This document shows positions 36,055 to 45,597 of a stretch of 60,302 bases of DNA, in pieces. Source of the stretch: Rhodospirillaceae bacterium (GTDB taxonomy: Bacteria; Pseudomonadota; Alphaproteobacteria; Rhodospirillales; JABJKH01); contig JABJKH010000029.1 of NCBI GenBank assembly GCA_018660465.1, positions 1 to 60,302 of the forward strand. Direction: 5' to 3'. Numbering within the stretch: position 1 is the first letter of the stretch; the number at the start of each line of letters is the position of its first letter. The notes under the pieces are model-generated. The model had not been told where the DNA came from, did no database searches, and saw nothing but the letters and a program-made list of their open reading frames with translations. The position numbers were made by a program, and so were the translations under genes.

Positions 36055-36221
36055 GTTATCTCTTGATTGGGTTTTTAGAGTGCGGGGTGGTCTCCTACCA
36101 TCTCCACAGACACAACATAATTGTCGCATAATTTATATTATGGAAAATTATGTATATTATTTATCTTCAACAACTTAACGCTCATATTTAACTCAATAAC
36201 TCTAATTACTATAATTTCTAT
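36055..36221. other. A+T-rich intergenic segment with palindrome
   Basis: Contains the perfect inverted repeat CATAAT-TTAT-ATTATG (36127-36142) within a strongly A+T-rich stretch between two minus-strand genes. It probably holds the mazG promoter. No gene is seen. Confidence 0.35.
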
Positions 36222-36998
36222 TTATGGTGCTTCAATCACCATACCATCATACGCAGGCTCAACACCTTCCGGTAAATACGCCGCCAATTTTTCATGATCT
36301 AAGGATTGGCTTAAGTGTGTAAAAATGCCCCTCCTTGGTTTCAACTTTTCGATCCATCCAAGTGCGCGATCAACATCTACGTGAGTAAGATGCGGATGAT
36401 CTATGAAGGTGCCAATGATCCACACATCAATGCCCGCCAGAATATCAAACGCATGATCGGGCAATTCGACAACGTCCGTCGTATAGCCAACGTTATTAAT
36501 TCGGTAACCCATGGTTTCAGAAAAACCATGGTCCTGAGTAAACCCGGTAAATGTTAGATTACCAATATCGACCGAACCTCTATCATTCAAAACATGTGGA
36601 ACTAAGGTTGGCTTAAAAACCGAGGTCGCAGTTGGAGGCAGCGGTTTTAAGACATATCCAAACCGTTCCTCAATTATGGCTAAAGTATTTTCATCTGCAT
36701 ATGCATCTATCGCCGTGCCCATGTTACGATTGATACCGCGAAGATCATCGATTCCGTGAAGATGGTCCGCATGGGCATGGGTATAAACCACAGCGTCCAG
36801 TCGCGTAACATCCGCATCCAAAAGCTGTTCGCGTAAGTCTGGAGATGTGTCGACAAGAACCGTGGTATCTTGATTCTCTACAAGAATAGAAGGCCTTCGG
36901 CGTCTATTTTTTGGGTTCGTGGGATCGCATCTTCCCCAGCCACGACCGGGCTGCGGCGTTCCGCCTGAACTGCCGCTGCCGAGAATGGTCACGCGCAC
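36222..36998 (-). CDS. MBL-fold metallohydrolase (PhnP/YycJ-like)
   Basis: 258 residues. The metal site T-H-A-H-A-D-H-L-H-G gives His74, His76, Asp78, His79, with further ligands in T-Q-D-H-G and T-D-V. The start V-T-I-L-G-S-G-S-S-G-G-T-P resembles phosphodiesterases of the PhnP group. The gene follows tatD with a 10-base overlap, an order kept in many Alphaproteobacteria after metG, holB and tmk. Substrate is likely a cyclic or linear phosphodiester, by analogy only. Confidence 0.88.
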   Translation of the reverse strand: MRVTILGSGSSGGTPQPGRGWGRCDPTNPKNRRRRPSILVENQDTTVLVDTSPDLREQLLDADVTRLDAVVYTHAHADHLHGIDDLRGINRNMGTAIDAYADENTLAIIEERFGYVLKPLPPTATSVFKPTLVPHVLNDRGSVDIGNLTFTGFTQDHGFSETMGYRINNVGYTTDVVELPDHAFDILAGIDVWIIGTFIDHPHLTHVDVDRALGWIEKLKPRRGIFTHLSQSLDHEKLAAYLPEGVEPAYDGMVIEAP

Positions 36999-37828
36999 GT
37001 CTCAGACTCCGACCGCGTCGCTTTATTGAATAGTTTGAAGAAGTTATCGGTTGTAAATTTGGAGAGATCTTCGAGGCTAACACCTTTGATTTCTGCTAAC
37101 TGACGCGCTGTAAACGCGGTAAAGGAAGGTTCGTTCGGCTTCCCACGTTTGGGGACAGGCGCCAAATACGGTGCGTCCGTTTCCACCAACAACCGATCCA
37201 GCGGTACATTGGCAACGGTGTCTCTTAGGTCTTGCGCACTCTTAAATGTCACGATTCCTGAAATCGAAATATAGAACCCGATTTCCAAAGCAGCCTTGGC
37301 CATTTCAGGACCTGAACTAAAACAGTGAATGACGCCCGTAAATGGTTCCTTCGCATACTCATCCCGCAGCATACGTGCGGTATCATCATCGGCGTCTCGG
37401 GTATGAACGATCAGCGGCAGGCCCGTTTGCCGGGCAGCATCTATGTGGGCCTGAAATGAATCTTGTTGGGCATCGCGGGGGCTGCGTTCGTAATAATAAT
37501 CCAACCCGGTTTCGCCAAGCCCAATGACCTTGGGATGATCAGAGAGCCCAACCAACCGATTTGATGTGATGTCATCGTCGTTTCCTGCCTCATGGGGGTG
37601 AACGCCAACCGTACAAAAGATATTTTCGTATCGCTCCGCAATATCAAGAACACCTGAAAATTTACTCAACTGAGTACAGATGGTGGTCATCCAGCGAATG
37701 CCGGCCTCATCAGCACGCGCGACAACGCCGTCTAAATCGCCGGAAAGTTCCGGGTAATCCAGATGACAATGACTATCGACAAATGAAATTGGATCATTTG
37801 AACGCTTGGTATCTAGAATATTACCCAC
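36989..37828 (-). CDS. TatD-family metal-dependent DNase
   Basis: 279 residues. TatD signature elements are V-D-S-H-C-H-L-D-Y near residue 18, G-L-G-E-T-G-L-D-Y-Y-Y, H-T-R-D-A-D-D-D-T, H-C-F-S-S and L-L-V-E-T-D-A-P-Y-L-A-P. These residues bind the divalent metals of the TIM-barrel nuclease. A role in DNA end processing or repair is assumed from relatives. Its usual upstream neighbour metG is separated here by a plus-strand receiver gene. Confidence 0.93.
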   Translation of the reverse strand: MGNILDTKRSNDPISFVDSHCHLDYPELSGDLDGVVARADEAGIRWMTTICTQLSKFSGVLDIAERYENIFCTVGVHPHEAGNDDDITSNRLVGLSDHPKVIGLGETGLDYYYERSPRDAQQDSFQAHIDAARQTGLPLIVHTRDADDDTARMLRDEYAKEPFTGVIHCFSSGPEMAKAALEIGFYISISGIVTFKSAQDLRDTVANVPLDRLLVETDAPYLAPVPKRGKPNEPSFTAFTARQLAEIKGVSLEDLSKFTTDNFFKLFNKATRSESETCA

Positions 37829-38020
37829 CTTAATTACACATCCCTATTGAGCCCCCTAAAGGACAACTTGTCTTAAAGTATATTAAAGCCCTCGTCACGG
37901 GGCAGCAGTTGCTTTGTAAGCCCTGTTTGACATTGATCAATTACAAATTTGGTAATGAGTGGTTGAATTCAAAGGTTGGAACCACTTTTGAGGCTCAAAA
38001 AGACGGGTAGTGGTGTCATT

Positions 38021-38620
38021 GTGAAAGCCTACGACCTATCAAATATTAATATTCTAATCATCGACGATAGTCGGTACATGCGTTCATTGTTATCTACTGT
38101 TGTCCGTGGCCTTGGCATTCGCCAGGTTCGTGAAGCCCGCGACGGCGAAGCCGCGATGAACGTCATGCAACACTTTACACCTGACATCGTAACCTGCGAC
38201 TGGGGGACCGGACCAATGGATGGCCTTGGTTTCGTTCACCACCTGCGCAATGGCAAAGATAGCCCCAACCCTTTTATGCCGGTCATTATGATCAGTGCAC
38301 ACACAGAAATGCATCGCGTTGTAAAAACACAGGAGGCTGGTATTAATGAGTTTTTGGCTAAACCGGTTTCTGCAACACAAGTCTACAAACACTTAAAAGC
38401 CCTAATCGAGCATCCCCACCCCTATCTTAAAACAACCGGCGATAATGCCTATTTTGGCCCAGATCGACGGCGGGTTCGACTGGTAAAACATGTAGGTGAA
38501 GAACGTCGCGAACACATGCCAGAACCTGTCCCAGGAGATCCTAATGGACACCTATGGGAGGAAATTTTAGCACAGCCTCCCCAGCCGAATAATCATAAAG
38601 AGACACCTTTGGGCGCTTAA
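38021..38620 (+). CDS. Single-domain response regulator with PDRR tail
   Basis: 199 residues from GTG 38021; a TTG at 37976 would add 15 residues but the frame from the GTG (K-A-Y-D-L-S-N-I-N-I-L-I-I-D-D-S) fits the fold start better. The receiver has the acidic pair at 15-16, phospho-acceptor Asp60 (V-T-C-D-W) and Lys in A-K-P. After it come F-G-P-D-R-R-R and a proline-rich tail without a DNA-binding domain. It resembles the receiver of the 17232-18164 protein. It interrupts the tatD-metG series and its stop overlaps the metG stop. Confidence 0.8.
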   Translation: MKAYDLSNINILIIDDSRYMRSLLSTVVRGLGIRQVREARDGEAAMNVMQHFTPDIVTCDWGTGPMDGLGFVHHLRNGKDSPNPFMPVIMISAHTEMHRVVKTQEAGINEFLAKPVSATQVYKHLKALIEHPHPYLKTTGDNAYFGPDRRRVRLVKHVGEERREHMPEPVPGDPNGHLWEEILAQPPQPNNHKETPLGA

Positions 38621-40170
38621 GTCTCTTCTTCTTGAAAGCGTGGGAAAAGGCCTTCTGGCTTTGGCAGTTCTTGGCCTGGCGTTAAGTTGTGTTCATTTGA
38701 CAGGTGAACGTTGATCGTACGCTGGTCTTCCGGAACTGACAACTGATCGAGCATTTTGGCCATCGTGTCCGGCATAAAGGGTTGGTTAAGCAGCGCCAAC
38801 CGACGAATACACTCCGCCAATACATAAAGCACAGTTGCCATTCGGGCTGGGTCTTCTTTCTTCAATTTCCAAGGAGCTTGATGATCAACGTAGGCATTAG
38901 CCTGCCGGATGACGGTCCAAAGCGCATCCAGACCGCCATTGAACAACTGCTGGTCCATGCAGTCTCGCAAGGTATCACCAGCGGCTAACGCGGCCCCTAA
39001 CATCGCGTTATCTTCGTCGGTAAAGTTGCCAGGTTCCGGCACTTTACCTTCACAATTCTTCGCAACCATAGACAGAACTCTCTGCGCTAAGTTACCGAAA
39101 TCATTGGCAAGTTCGCTGTTGATTCGGGTGACCATGGCCGCATTCGAAAAATCACCATCATTGCCGAAGGGAACTTCGCGCAGCAGAAAATACCGGACCT
39201 GATCCAGGCCGTACTTTTCCACCAAAGCCCGGGGATCGATCACATTGCCCAGCGACTTGGAAATCTTTTCGCCCTCGTTGGTCCACCAGCCATGCGCAAA
39301 CACGCGTTTGGGCAGCTCAAGCCCGGCCGCCATCAAAAACGCCGGCCAATAGACGGCATGGAAGCGCAAAATATCTTTGCCCACCATATGCAAGTCGGCA
39401 GGCCAATACTTTGGATACTCTCCGGTTTCGGTTTCTGGATAGCCAACACCCGTCATATAATTGGTCAACGCATCCAGCCACACATACATGATATGATCTT
39501 CATCATCCGGCACCTGCACGCCCCATTTAAAGGTGGTGCGAGAGATTGAGAGATCGCGCAAGCCGCCGCTGACAAAGCTAATGACTTCATTTCGGCGGGA
39601 TTGCGGCGCGATAAAGTCAGGATTTTCCTCATAGAACGCCAACAGGCGATCCTGCATCTCAGATAACTTAAAGAAATAACTCGGCTCTTCGACCCATTCG
39701 ACTTCTGCGCCTGATGGCGCGATTTTATTGCCGTCTGGTCCTTGGGTTAATTCCCCTTCCCCATAGAACGCTTCGTCCCGAACCGCATACCATCCGGCAT
39801 AGCTACCAAGGGTGATGAAGCCAGCATCTTTAAGGCGCTTCCAAAGATCTTTCGTCGCCGCGTGATGGCGCGGTTCCGTGGTGCGGATAAAATCGTCATG
39901 GCTGAAATTCATAAAATCAGCCAGATCGCGGAAGTTTTGCGAGACCTTGTCAGTAAAGACTTGAGGATCGACCCCCGCATCCTGAGCCGAATTTTCAACT
40001 TTTTGGCCGTGCTCGTCAGTCCCGGTTAAAAACTTAACGTCATACCCATCCAACCGCTTGAAGCGCGCCAGAACATCACACGCGAGCGTGGTGTAGGCAT
40101 GGCCGATGTGCGGGCTGTCATTAACATAATAAATCGGCGTCGTGACGTAATAGCGTTTTGGCTCAGCCAT
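38617..40170 (-). CDS. metG: Methionyl-tRNA synthetase
   Basis: 517 residues. Class I signatures are present: P-H-I-G-H-A-Y-T (HIGH at 21-24) and K-I-S-K-S-L-G-N (KMSKS loop, near 305). The anticodon domain follows with Y-V-D-H-Q-A-P-W. The short length shows it lacks the C-terminal tRNA-binding dimer domain, usual in Alphaproteobacteria. It charges initiator and elongator tRNA-Met. Confidence 0.97.
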   Translation of the reverse strand: MAEPKRYYVTTPIYYVNDSPHIGHAYTTLACDVLARFKRLDGYDVKFLTGTDEHGQKVENSAQDAGVDPQVFTDKVSQNFRDLADFMNFSHDDFIRTTEPRHHAATKDLWKRLKDAGFITLGSYAGWYAVRDEAFYGEGELTQGPDGNKIAPSGAEVEWVEEPSYFFKLSEMQDRLLAFYEENPDFIAPQSRRNEVISFVSGGLRDLSISRTTFKWGVQVPDDEDHIMYVWLDALTNYMTGVGYPETETGEYPKYWPADLHMVGKDILRFHAVYWPAFLMAAGLELPKRVFAHGWWTNEGEKISKSLGNVIDPRALVEKYGLDQVRYFLLREVPFGNDGDFSNAAMVTRINSELANDFGNLAQRVLSMVAKNCEGKVPEPGNFTDEDNAMLGAALAAGDTLRDCMDQQLFNGGLDALWTVIRQANAYVDHQAPWKLKKEDPARMATVLYVLAECIRRLALLNQPFMPDTMAKMLDQLSVPEDQRTINVHLSNEHNLTPGQELPKPEGLFPRFQEEET

Positions 40171-40241
40171 CGCTGTAAATTCCTCAATACCTACTGTCGC
40201 AGGGAACAGATTTTCGCAAGAACGCGGCAGATTTATGTCAG

Positions 40242-41339
40242 TTATGTGCGGACAGTGCGTTCAAGGGTCAAGAATATGTTTAAAATCGTTTGTTTGCGGT
40301 CGAGATTAACGGCGTCCGTCCGTTCCAGTATGCGGTTGACCTTTTCCCATACCTCCAACCAGTTATCAAGGCCAGCTTGAGCAAAGACGTGCTTCATCAA
40401 CTCGGTCTGACCACCCTTCCCTGCACCGCCAACAACGAGCCGCCCAAGCCACCATCGTAGAAGGTTACCAAGGGTCTGGAATTTTTGCTCAGAACCAACG
40501 CGTGCCACTTTGTCACCAAGCTTATGGACGGCCTCGGTATCTAACGACGGCAAGGCCTCGATTAGATTGATCATGTCGCGATAAAGCTCAACCCCTGCCC
40601 CGTCTGCCAATGCCAAGGCATGACCGATACTGCCGTCGCTCAGGCGCACCAAGTCTGATCGGTCATCCATGGAAAGTTCCGGGTGATAGCGCGCAATTAA
40701 GTCTTCCACCACTGGATCAGCCAAGGGATTTAGGCGTAAGACCCGACATCTGGAGCGAATGGTCGGCAACAATCGTCCGGGGTTATGGCTGACCAACAGC
40801 AACAGCGCCCGATCTGGGGGTTCTTCCAATACTTTTAAGACGGCGTTGGCGGCATTGACGTTCATTTCATCGGCGGCATCAATGACCACCACCCGCCAGC
40901 CGCCTTCTGACGCTGTCAGGCCAAAGAAACCACCGACTTGCCGGACCTCTTCAACTCGGATAACCGTCCGAAGTTTGTTGGTTTTTTGATCTCGGGTCCG
41001 CTCTATTCCTAAAAGGTCGCTGTGTCCGCCGCCTGCCACCCGGTGAAAAATTGGGTTATCTGGGGAAATGTTGAGGGACGTCGGCGCTGGCGGGGCATCA
41101 CCAAAAAGGCTCGGCCCACCGCCAATATTCGAGCTATTTGCCAGAATAAACCGCGCAAACCGATAGGCCAAAGTCGCCTTGCCAATGCCACGCGGTCCGG
41201 TGATTAGCCACGCATGGGCTAAGCGTCCGCTGTTAAAGCCGTTGAGCAAGGCGGTTTCGGCGTGTTCGTGCCCCAGAAGGTCAGAGGTTTCCCTGGGGAG
41301 CGGAACTTCTTCACCGTCAGGATCGAAATTGACGGTCAT
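40242..41339 (-). CDS. holB: DNA polymerase III subunit delta'
   Basis: 365 residues. AAA+ clamp-loader features: Walker-A-like G-P-R-G-I-G-K-A-T-L-A near residue 49, D-A-A-D-E-M-N near 155, and the S-R-C sensor motif T-I-R-S-R-C-R-V-L. The zinc-finger cysteines of enterobacterial delta' are missing, which is common in Alphaproteobacteria. Its ATG overlaps the tmk stop (ATGA, 41336-41339). Confidence 0.93.
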   Translation of the reverse strand: MTVNFDPDGEEVPLPRETSDLLGHEHAETALLNGFNSGRLAHAWLITGPRGIGKATLAYRFARFILANSSNIGGGPSLFGDAPPAPTSLNISPDNPIFHRVAGGGHSDLLGIERTRDQKTNKLRTVIRVEEVRQVGGFFGLTASEGGWRVVVIDAADEMNVNAANAVLKVLEEPPDRALLLLVSHNPGRLLPTIRSRCRVLRLNPLADPVVEDLIARYHPELSMDDRSDLVRLSDGSIGHALALADGAGVELYRDMINLIEALPSLDTEAVHKLGDKVARVGSEQKFQTLGNLLRWWLGRLVVGGAGKGGQTELMKHVFAQAGLDNWLEVWEKVNRILERTDAVNLDRKQTILNIFLTLERTVRT

Positions 41340-41971
41340 GAATCTAGCCCCAGTCGATCCCGCACGATTAAAAAGATTTCGGCTTGAATGTCTTCAACAC
41401 TTCCAGAAGCGTCTAGAACAGCACATCGTTCAGGTTCCGCCGCTGCTATCTTTAAAAAACCATCTCGCAAACGGTCATGAAATTCAGCATCCATGCGCTC
41501 GTAGCGATCTTCTGTATCGGACCGAGAGTTTGCACGTTTGAGCCCCTGCTCCGGAGCAATATCGAAGACTAAGGTTAAATCAGGTTTGAAATCTGCCATT
41601 ACAGTTTGATGCAATTCTGTCACCCAATCTGCGCCAAGTTGGTGGCCGTAGCCTTGATAAGCCATGGTGGAATCGGCAAAACGGTCACAAATGACCCACG
41701 CACCTTGTTCCAGGGCAGGAAGAATAGTTCGCTCCATGTGGTCGCGTCTGGCAGCGTAGTTTAGTAACGCTTCGGCGGCCCCTGACCATCGGTCCGTTCC
41801 TCCCGTGACAAGTAATTCACGGATGGCCTCGGCTCCAGGGGACCCCCCAGGTTCGCGGGTTTCGGTTACGCTTATCCCAGACTGACGAAGGCTTTCGGCC
41901 AACAGGCGTACTTGGGTTGATTTACCAGCCCCCTCACCGCCTTCGAACGTGATGAATTTTCCGTCAGGCAA
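41336..41971 (-). CDS. tmk: Thymidylate kinase
   Basis: 211 residues: P-loop F-E-G-G-E-G-A-G-K-S-T (9-19), D-R-F-A-D-S-T-M-A-Y-Q-G-Y-G (DR[YFH] motif) and a Arg-rich lid near R-S-D-T-E-D-R-Y-E-R. It converts dTMP to dTDP. It lies 18 bases after dacA and overlaps holB, part of the conserved dacA-tmk-holB-metG run. Confidence 0.96.
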   Translation of the reverse strand: MPDGKFITFEGGEGAGKSTQVRLLAESLRQSGISVTETREPGGSPGAEAIRELLVTGGTDRWSGAAEALLNYAARRDHMERTILPALEQGAWVICDRFADSTMAYQGYGHQLGADWVTELHQTVMADFKPDLTLVFDIAPEQGLKRANSRSDTEDRYERMDAEFHDRLRDGFLKIAAAEPERCAVLDASGSVEDIQAEIFLIVRDRLGLDS

Positions 41972-41989
41972 CCGAGATTGTCCTCCCTG

Positions 41990-43171
41990 TTATTCGGTCT
42001 CACCCCATACGATGAATTTAAAAGCCGCACCTAGTCTACCGACGAGCCCAAGACGCCCGACGTCCCCGCCGGCAGTCAGCGGCATCATCAAATCTTTTGT
42101 TCCAGGCGCGCTTACCTTTAAGCTTGCAACGACGTCACCGGTCTTAATTGGAGCTGGCAAAGGACCTTCATAGGAAACCGTCACTTTCATTTGGCGCCGG
42201 GATTTACGTGGCATTGTCAGCACCAGTTCTTTCTCAATAATGAGAGGAACCGTCGACTTCTGTCCCAACCAGACACCGGCAGTCTCGACCACGTCCCCCG
42301 CCTTAAACAGCTTGTAGTTTTCAAACTCCCGGAAACCCCATTCAATAATCCGCTCTGGTTCGCGGGAGCGTGCCTTTCTGCTGGGAAGCCCATTAATAAC
42401 CAAAATAAGGCGCCGGTCTCGACGTTCTACAGAGGCCGCCAATCCATAGCCAGACTCCTTAGTGTGGCCCGTCTTCAGACCATCAGACCCCATGTCTTTG
42501 TAGAGGAGTGGGTTTCGATTATTTTGTTTTATACCGTTGTAAGTAAATGATTTTTCCGAGAAGTAACGGTAGTATTCTGGAAAATCCTTAATCAATTTCT
42601 GGGATAAAATTGCCAAATCCCTAGCGGTTGTTAAGTGTTCTGGATGGGGCCACCCTGTCGCATTTCTAAAGGTCGAGTTGGTCATCCCCATTTCCTTGCC
42701 ACGGGCGGTCATTTCCACGGCAAATGCTTCTTCTGAGCCGGAAAGACCCTCGGCGATTACAATACAGGCATCGTTGCCGGACTGGATGATGATCCCCCGA
42801 ATAATGTCTTCGACCTTAACGCGTTTTCCTGGCAGTAGGAACATTGTCGAACTGCCGCTGCTGGCACCACCTTTGCGCCAGGCATTTTTGCTAACCCTGA
42901 AGGTGTCTTCCAGGCTTAAACGACCATCGCGCAGGCGTTCGAACAGCATATAGATCGTCATCATTTTGCTCATCGACGCAGGCGGCATCGGCCGGTCGGC
43001 ATTTTTTTCGAACAAAACTTTCCCGGTTGAGACTTCGATCAGAACCGCTTCGCGCGCAATCGTTTCAACCGCCTGGGCAGGACCTATTGCAGAGGCCAGT
43101 GCGAAAAGCGTAAAAGCTCCAAACACCAACCCCCGTCCCAATACTTTTGAATTCTTATACGTTAACTGCAC
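41990..43171 (-). CDS. dacA: D-alanyl-D-alanine carboxypeptidase (PBP5/6 type)
   Basis: 393 residues with a signal peptide ending near A-Q-A-V. The penicillin-binding motifs are S-M-S-K (catalytic Ser), S-G-N-D (SxN) and K-T-G in D-G-L-K-T-G-H-T. The C-terminal PBP5 domain follows (about 290-385). It trims pentapeptides of peptidoglycan in the periplasm. Position before tmk and after rlpA is standard in Alphaproteobacteria. Confidence 0.94.
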   Translation of the reverse strand: MQLTYKNSKVLGRGLVFGAFTLFALASAIGPAQAVETIAREAVLIEVSTGKVLFEKNADRPMPPASMSKMMTIYMLFERLRDGRLSLEDTFRVSKNAWRKGGASSGSSTMFLLPGKRVKVEDIIRGIIIQSGNDACIVIAEGLSGSEEAFAVEMTARGKEMGMTNSTFRNATGWPHPEHLTTARDLAILSQKLIKDFPEYYRYFSEKSFTYNGIKQNNRNPLLYKDMGSDGLKTGHTKESGYGLAASVERRDRRLILVINGLPSRKARSREPERIIEWGFREFENYKLFKAGDVVETAGVWLGQKSTVPLIIEKELVLTMPRKSRRQMKVTVSYEGPLPAPIKTGDVVASLKVSAPGTKDLMMPLTAGGDVGRLGLVGRLGAAFKFIVWGETE

Positions 43172-43212
43172 GTTCGCTCCGCCCTATTAGTAATTACCCG
43201 CCTCAAATTAAT

Positions 43213-44295
43213 TTAGCAGGAAACGGGAATTCTACTAGACCTTGAATCAGGCTTCTTTGGGGCAGGTTTAGCCCCAGGGGCAAGACAGTCAATGACTATT
43301 TTGGCATCGTTGTATCCAGCCCGAAGGACATCGTCTAAATAGTCATCCGCTTCTTCAACGCTGTTCACCGGCCCCACACGCACTCGAAAATAATCAACAC
43401 CACCAATCAACACTGAATTGATCTTTACGGGTCCCAAGCTGCTGAGGCGAGCGCGGACCCGGTTGGCGTTAACAAACTTGGCGTAAGAACCCGCCTGAAC
43501 ATACATATTCGTCCGTTTAACTTGATTTTGTCCGGCACTTTCAGGTTTTGGGCGCCATCCGGAATCAACAACTTTTTGCTGATAAACAGGTACCGTTTCT
43601 GGGCGGCGCACTCCATTTACTTCGGCGGTTTGACTGGCCGGAGAAACCGCAGCACCCGGAGGTGGTGCCAATGATTGAGCCGTGACAGAAGGCTTCGGTA
43701 ATTTTGCAACCGTAATAGGCGTATCTACTTTCTTACCTGGACCACGTTCCATCGCTGCCGCAAGGGCACGGCTCTCAGGTGCCATAATCTGAACCCGAAC
43801 CCGCGCTGTTCCCTGTTTAAAGAACCCTAAGATTTGGGAGCCGCGCCTGGAAATGTCTATGATTCGGCCATGGGCAAAAGGTCCCCGGTCATTCACTCGA
43901 AGCACAAGAGAGCGCCCATTATCTAAATTGGTGACCCGAACAGCGCTTGGCAGCGGCAACGTACGGTGAGCCGCCGACAGTTCGTTCATATTGAAAACTT
44001 CGCCGTTGGCTGTCTTTTTGGCGTGAAATTTAGGCCCATACCAAGATGCGATACCGGTCTCATCGTACTGATAATTGACCTCGGGGTAATACCAGACACC
44101 CTGAATTTGGTACGGCTTACCTATTTTATAAATACCACTGTGTTTGGCCTTCTTATCTTGGGGTTTCTTTGGCTCATCGAATGATTGCGAAATACGTTTT
44201 GCGGTGTGAACGACCAGACGCGTTTCAGCGCACGCGACCATTGCGAGCGACGCAACGATGATCGTACAAACGCGAAAATACCGGTAGAACCCCAT
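43213..44295 (-). CDS. rlpA: RlpA-like lytic transglycosylase lipoprotein with SPOR domain
   Basis: 360 residues from ATG 44295. N-terminal lipoprotein signal with A-M-V-A-C. The double-psi beta-barrel starts near T-G-I-A-S-W-Y-G-P-K-F-H and includes R-V-N-D-R-G-P-F-A-H-G-R-I-I-D-I-S, with the catalytic Asp. A Pro/Ala-rich linker leads to a C-terminal SPOR domain (Y-V-Q-A-G-S-Y...) that binds denuded glycan at the division septum. A longer frame to 44373 was dropped because it puts a Cys/Gly-rich stretch ahead of the signal peptide. Confidence 0.92.
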   Translation of the reverse strand: MGFYRYFRVCTIIVASLAMVACAETRLVVHTAKRISQSFDEPKKPQDKKAKHSGIYKIGKPYQIQGVWYYPEVNYQYDETGIASWYGPKFHAKKTANGEVFNMNELSAAHRTLPLPSAVRVTNLDNGRSLVLRVNDRGPFAHGRIIDISRRGSQILGFFKQGTARVRVQIMAPESRALAAAMERGPGKKVDTPITVAKLPKPSVTAQSLAPPPGAAVSPASQTAEVNGVRRPETVPVYQQKVVDSGWRPKPESAGQNQVKRTNMYVQAGSYAKFVNANRVRARLSSLGPVKINSVLIGGVDYFRVRVGPVNSVEEADDYLDDVLRAGYNDAKIVIDCLAPGAKPAPKKPDSRSSRIPVSC

Positions 44296-44403
44296 GATCT
44301 TGTAGCACCCCCTAAAACCAACCGAACATTTAGTAGTGTAACCGCCGTACCCAACACGGAGCAAGGACTGCACCTAACATATTCCTGGTTTATTATTCAC
44401 AGT

Positions 44404-45597
44404 TTAGCGCCTTAAGGCCTTCAAAAGTGCGTGAGATGCAAATCCGTCCGCAGGCAAATTGGCTGATTTTTGAAATGATTTAATCGCTGATCTGGAAATC
44501 GGCCCAATGACACCATCAGGCGGGCCGACTGAAAAGCCTCTCGCATTGAGGGCACGCTGAATTTCCAGCACTTGGTTTCGAGACAAGGGTGCCAGGTCTG
44601 GGGACCGCTTTGCCTTGATCTTCCCATACCCCGCGATCCGGTCAGAAAGATACCCAACCGCCAGAGCGTAGTTGATGGATCGGTTCCAAATCATAATTTT
44701 GCGGTAATTGGTATAAACCAAAAATGCCGGGCCAAGGTATCCTGCGGGCAGAAGCAATGATGCCTCTATATCAACAGTTGGCAAATTACCTCCACCCGCT
44801 TTGCGAACACCCATATTCTGCCACTCGGACAATGGCTTCCGGGTATGGAGCCCCGAAAGTTCAACACTAAAACCCTTGGGCAGGATGACTTCACGTCCCC
44901 ACGTTCGGTCCTTCCGCCACCCGACGGATGATAAAAAATTCGCTGACGATCCAAATACATCAGCGAGGCTCGTCCAAAGATTCCGGCGACCATCTCCGTC
45001 CAGATCAACGGCATAACGTTGGAAGGTCGATGGCATGAACTGGCTCTGCCCCATGGCACCAGCCCAAGACCCCTGTACATCAGCAGTCATATCGCCTTGA
45101 TCAATAATTCTGAGGACCGCAATCAGTTCTTTCCGAAAATATCCTTTGCGACGCGGATCAAAGGCGAGGGTCGCCAAAGACCGAACAACAGAGAGTTTTC
45201 CGGTATAATCCCCGAAATTGGTCTCCAATCCCCAGAATGCGACTAAAAACCGGGGCTGTACGCCATAGCGCAGCTGAACTTTTTCCAGAAGGTCGCGATG
45301 TTGCTGTAAAAGCTTTTGCGCCCGCTCAATTCGGCGCTTGGTCACCCGTTTATCAAGGTATCCCCAAACCGTCTGGGTAAATTCTGGCTGCTTTCGGTCG
45401 AGTTTTATAATCCGAGGATTGGGTGTCAATCCCGTGAGGGCCCGATCTACGGTCCGTCGGCTAATGCCCAGTGATAAGGCTTCAGCACGGAATTCCACGA
45501 GCCAGCGGTTAAAGCTCTCCGTCAAGTCAGACTGAGCGGCTGCTGAACCCTGAAAAATCAACGCTGTAAGAATGATCGTAAAAATAAACTGGATCAT
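44404..45597 (-). CDS. MltB-family lytic murein transglycosylase with peptidoglycan-binding domain
   Basis: 397 residues. Signal peptide to about A-A-A-Q (22). The SLT_2 domain contains the catalytic Glu in F-W-G-L-E-T-N-F-G-D-Y-T-G, plus Q-S-Q-F-M-P-S-T-F and D-L-D-G-D-G-R-R-N. A PG_binding_1 domain ends the protein (V-L-E-I-Q-R-A-L-N-A-R-G-F...G-P-I-S-R-S-A-I-K-S-F-Q). It cleaves glycan strands with 1,6-anhydro products. Its ATG overlaps the YdcF-like stop by four bases. Confidence 0.93.
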   Translation of the reverse strand: MIQFIFTIILTALIFQGSAAAQSDLTESFNRWLVEFRAEALSLGISRRTVDRALTGLTPNPRIIKLDRKQPEFTQTVWGYLDKRVTKRRIERAQKLLQQHRDLLEKVQLRYGVQPRFLVAFWGLETNFGDYTGKLSVVRSLATLAFDPRRKGYFRKELIAVLRIIDQGDMTADVQGSWAGAMGQSQFMPSTFQRYAVDLDGDGRRNLWTSLADVFGSSANFLSSVGWRKDRTWGREVILPKGFSVELSGLHTRKPLSEWQNMGVRKAGGGNLPTVDIEASLLLPAGYLGPAFLVYTNYRKIMIWNRSINYALAVGYLSDRIAGYGKIKAKRSPDLAPLSRNQVLEIQRALNARGFSVGPPDGVIGPISRSAIKSFQKSANLPADGFASHALLKALRR

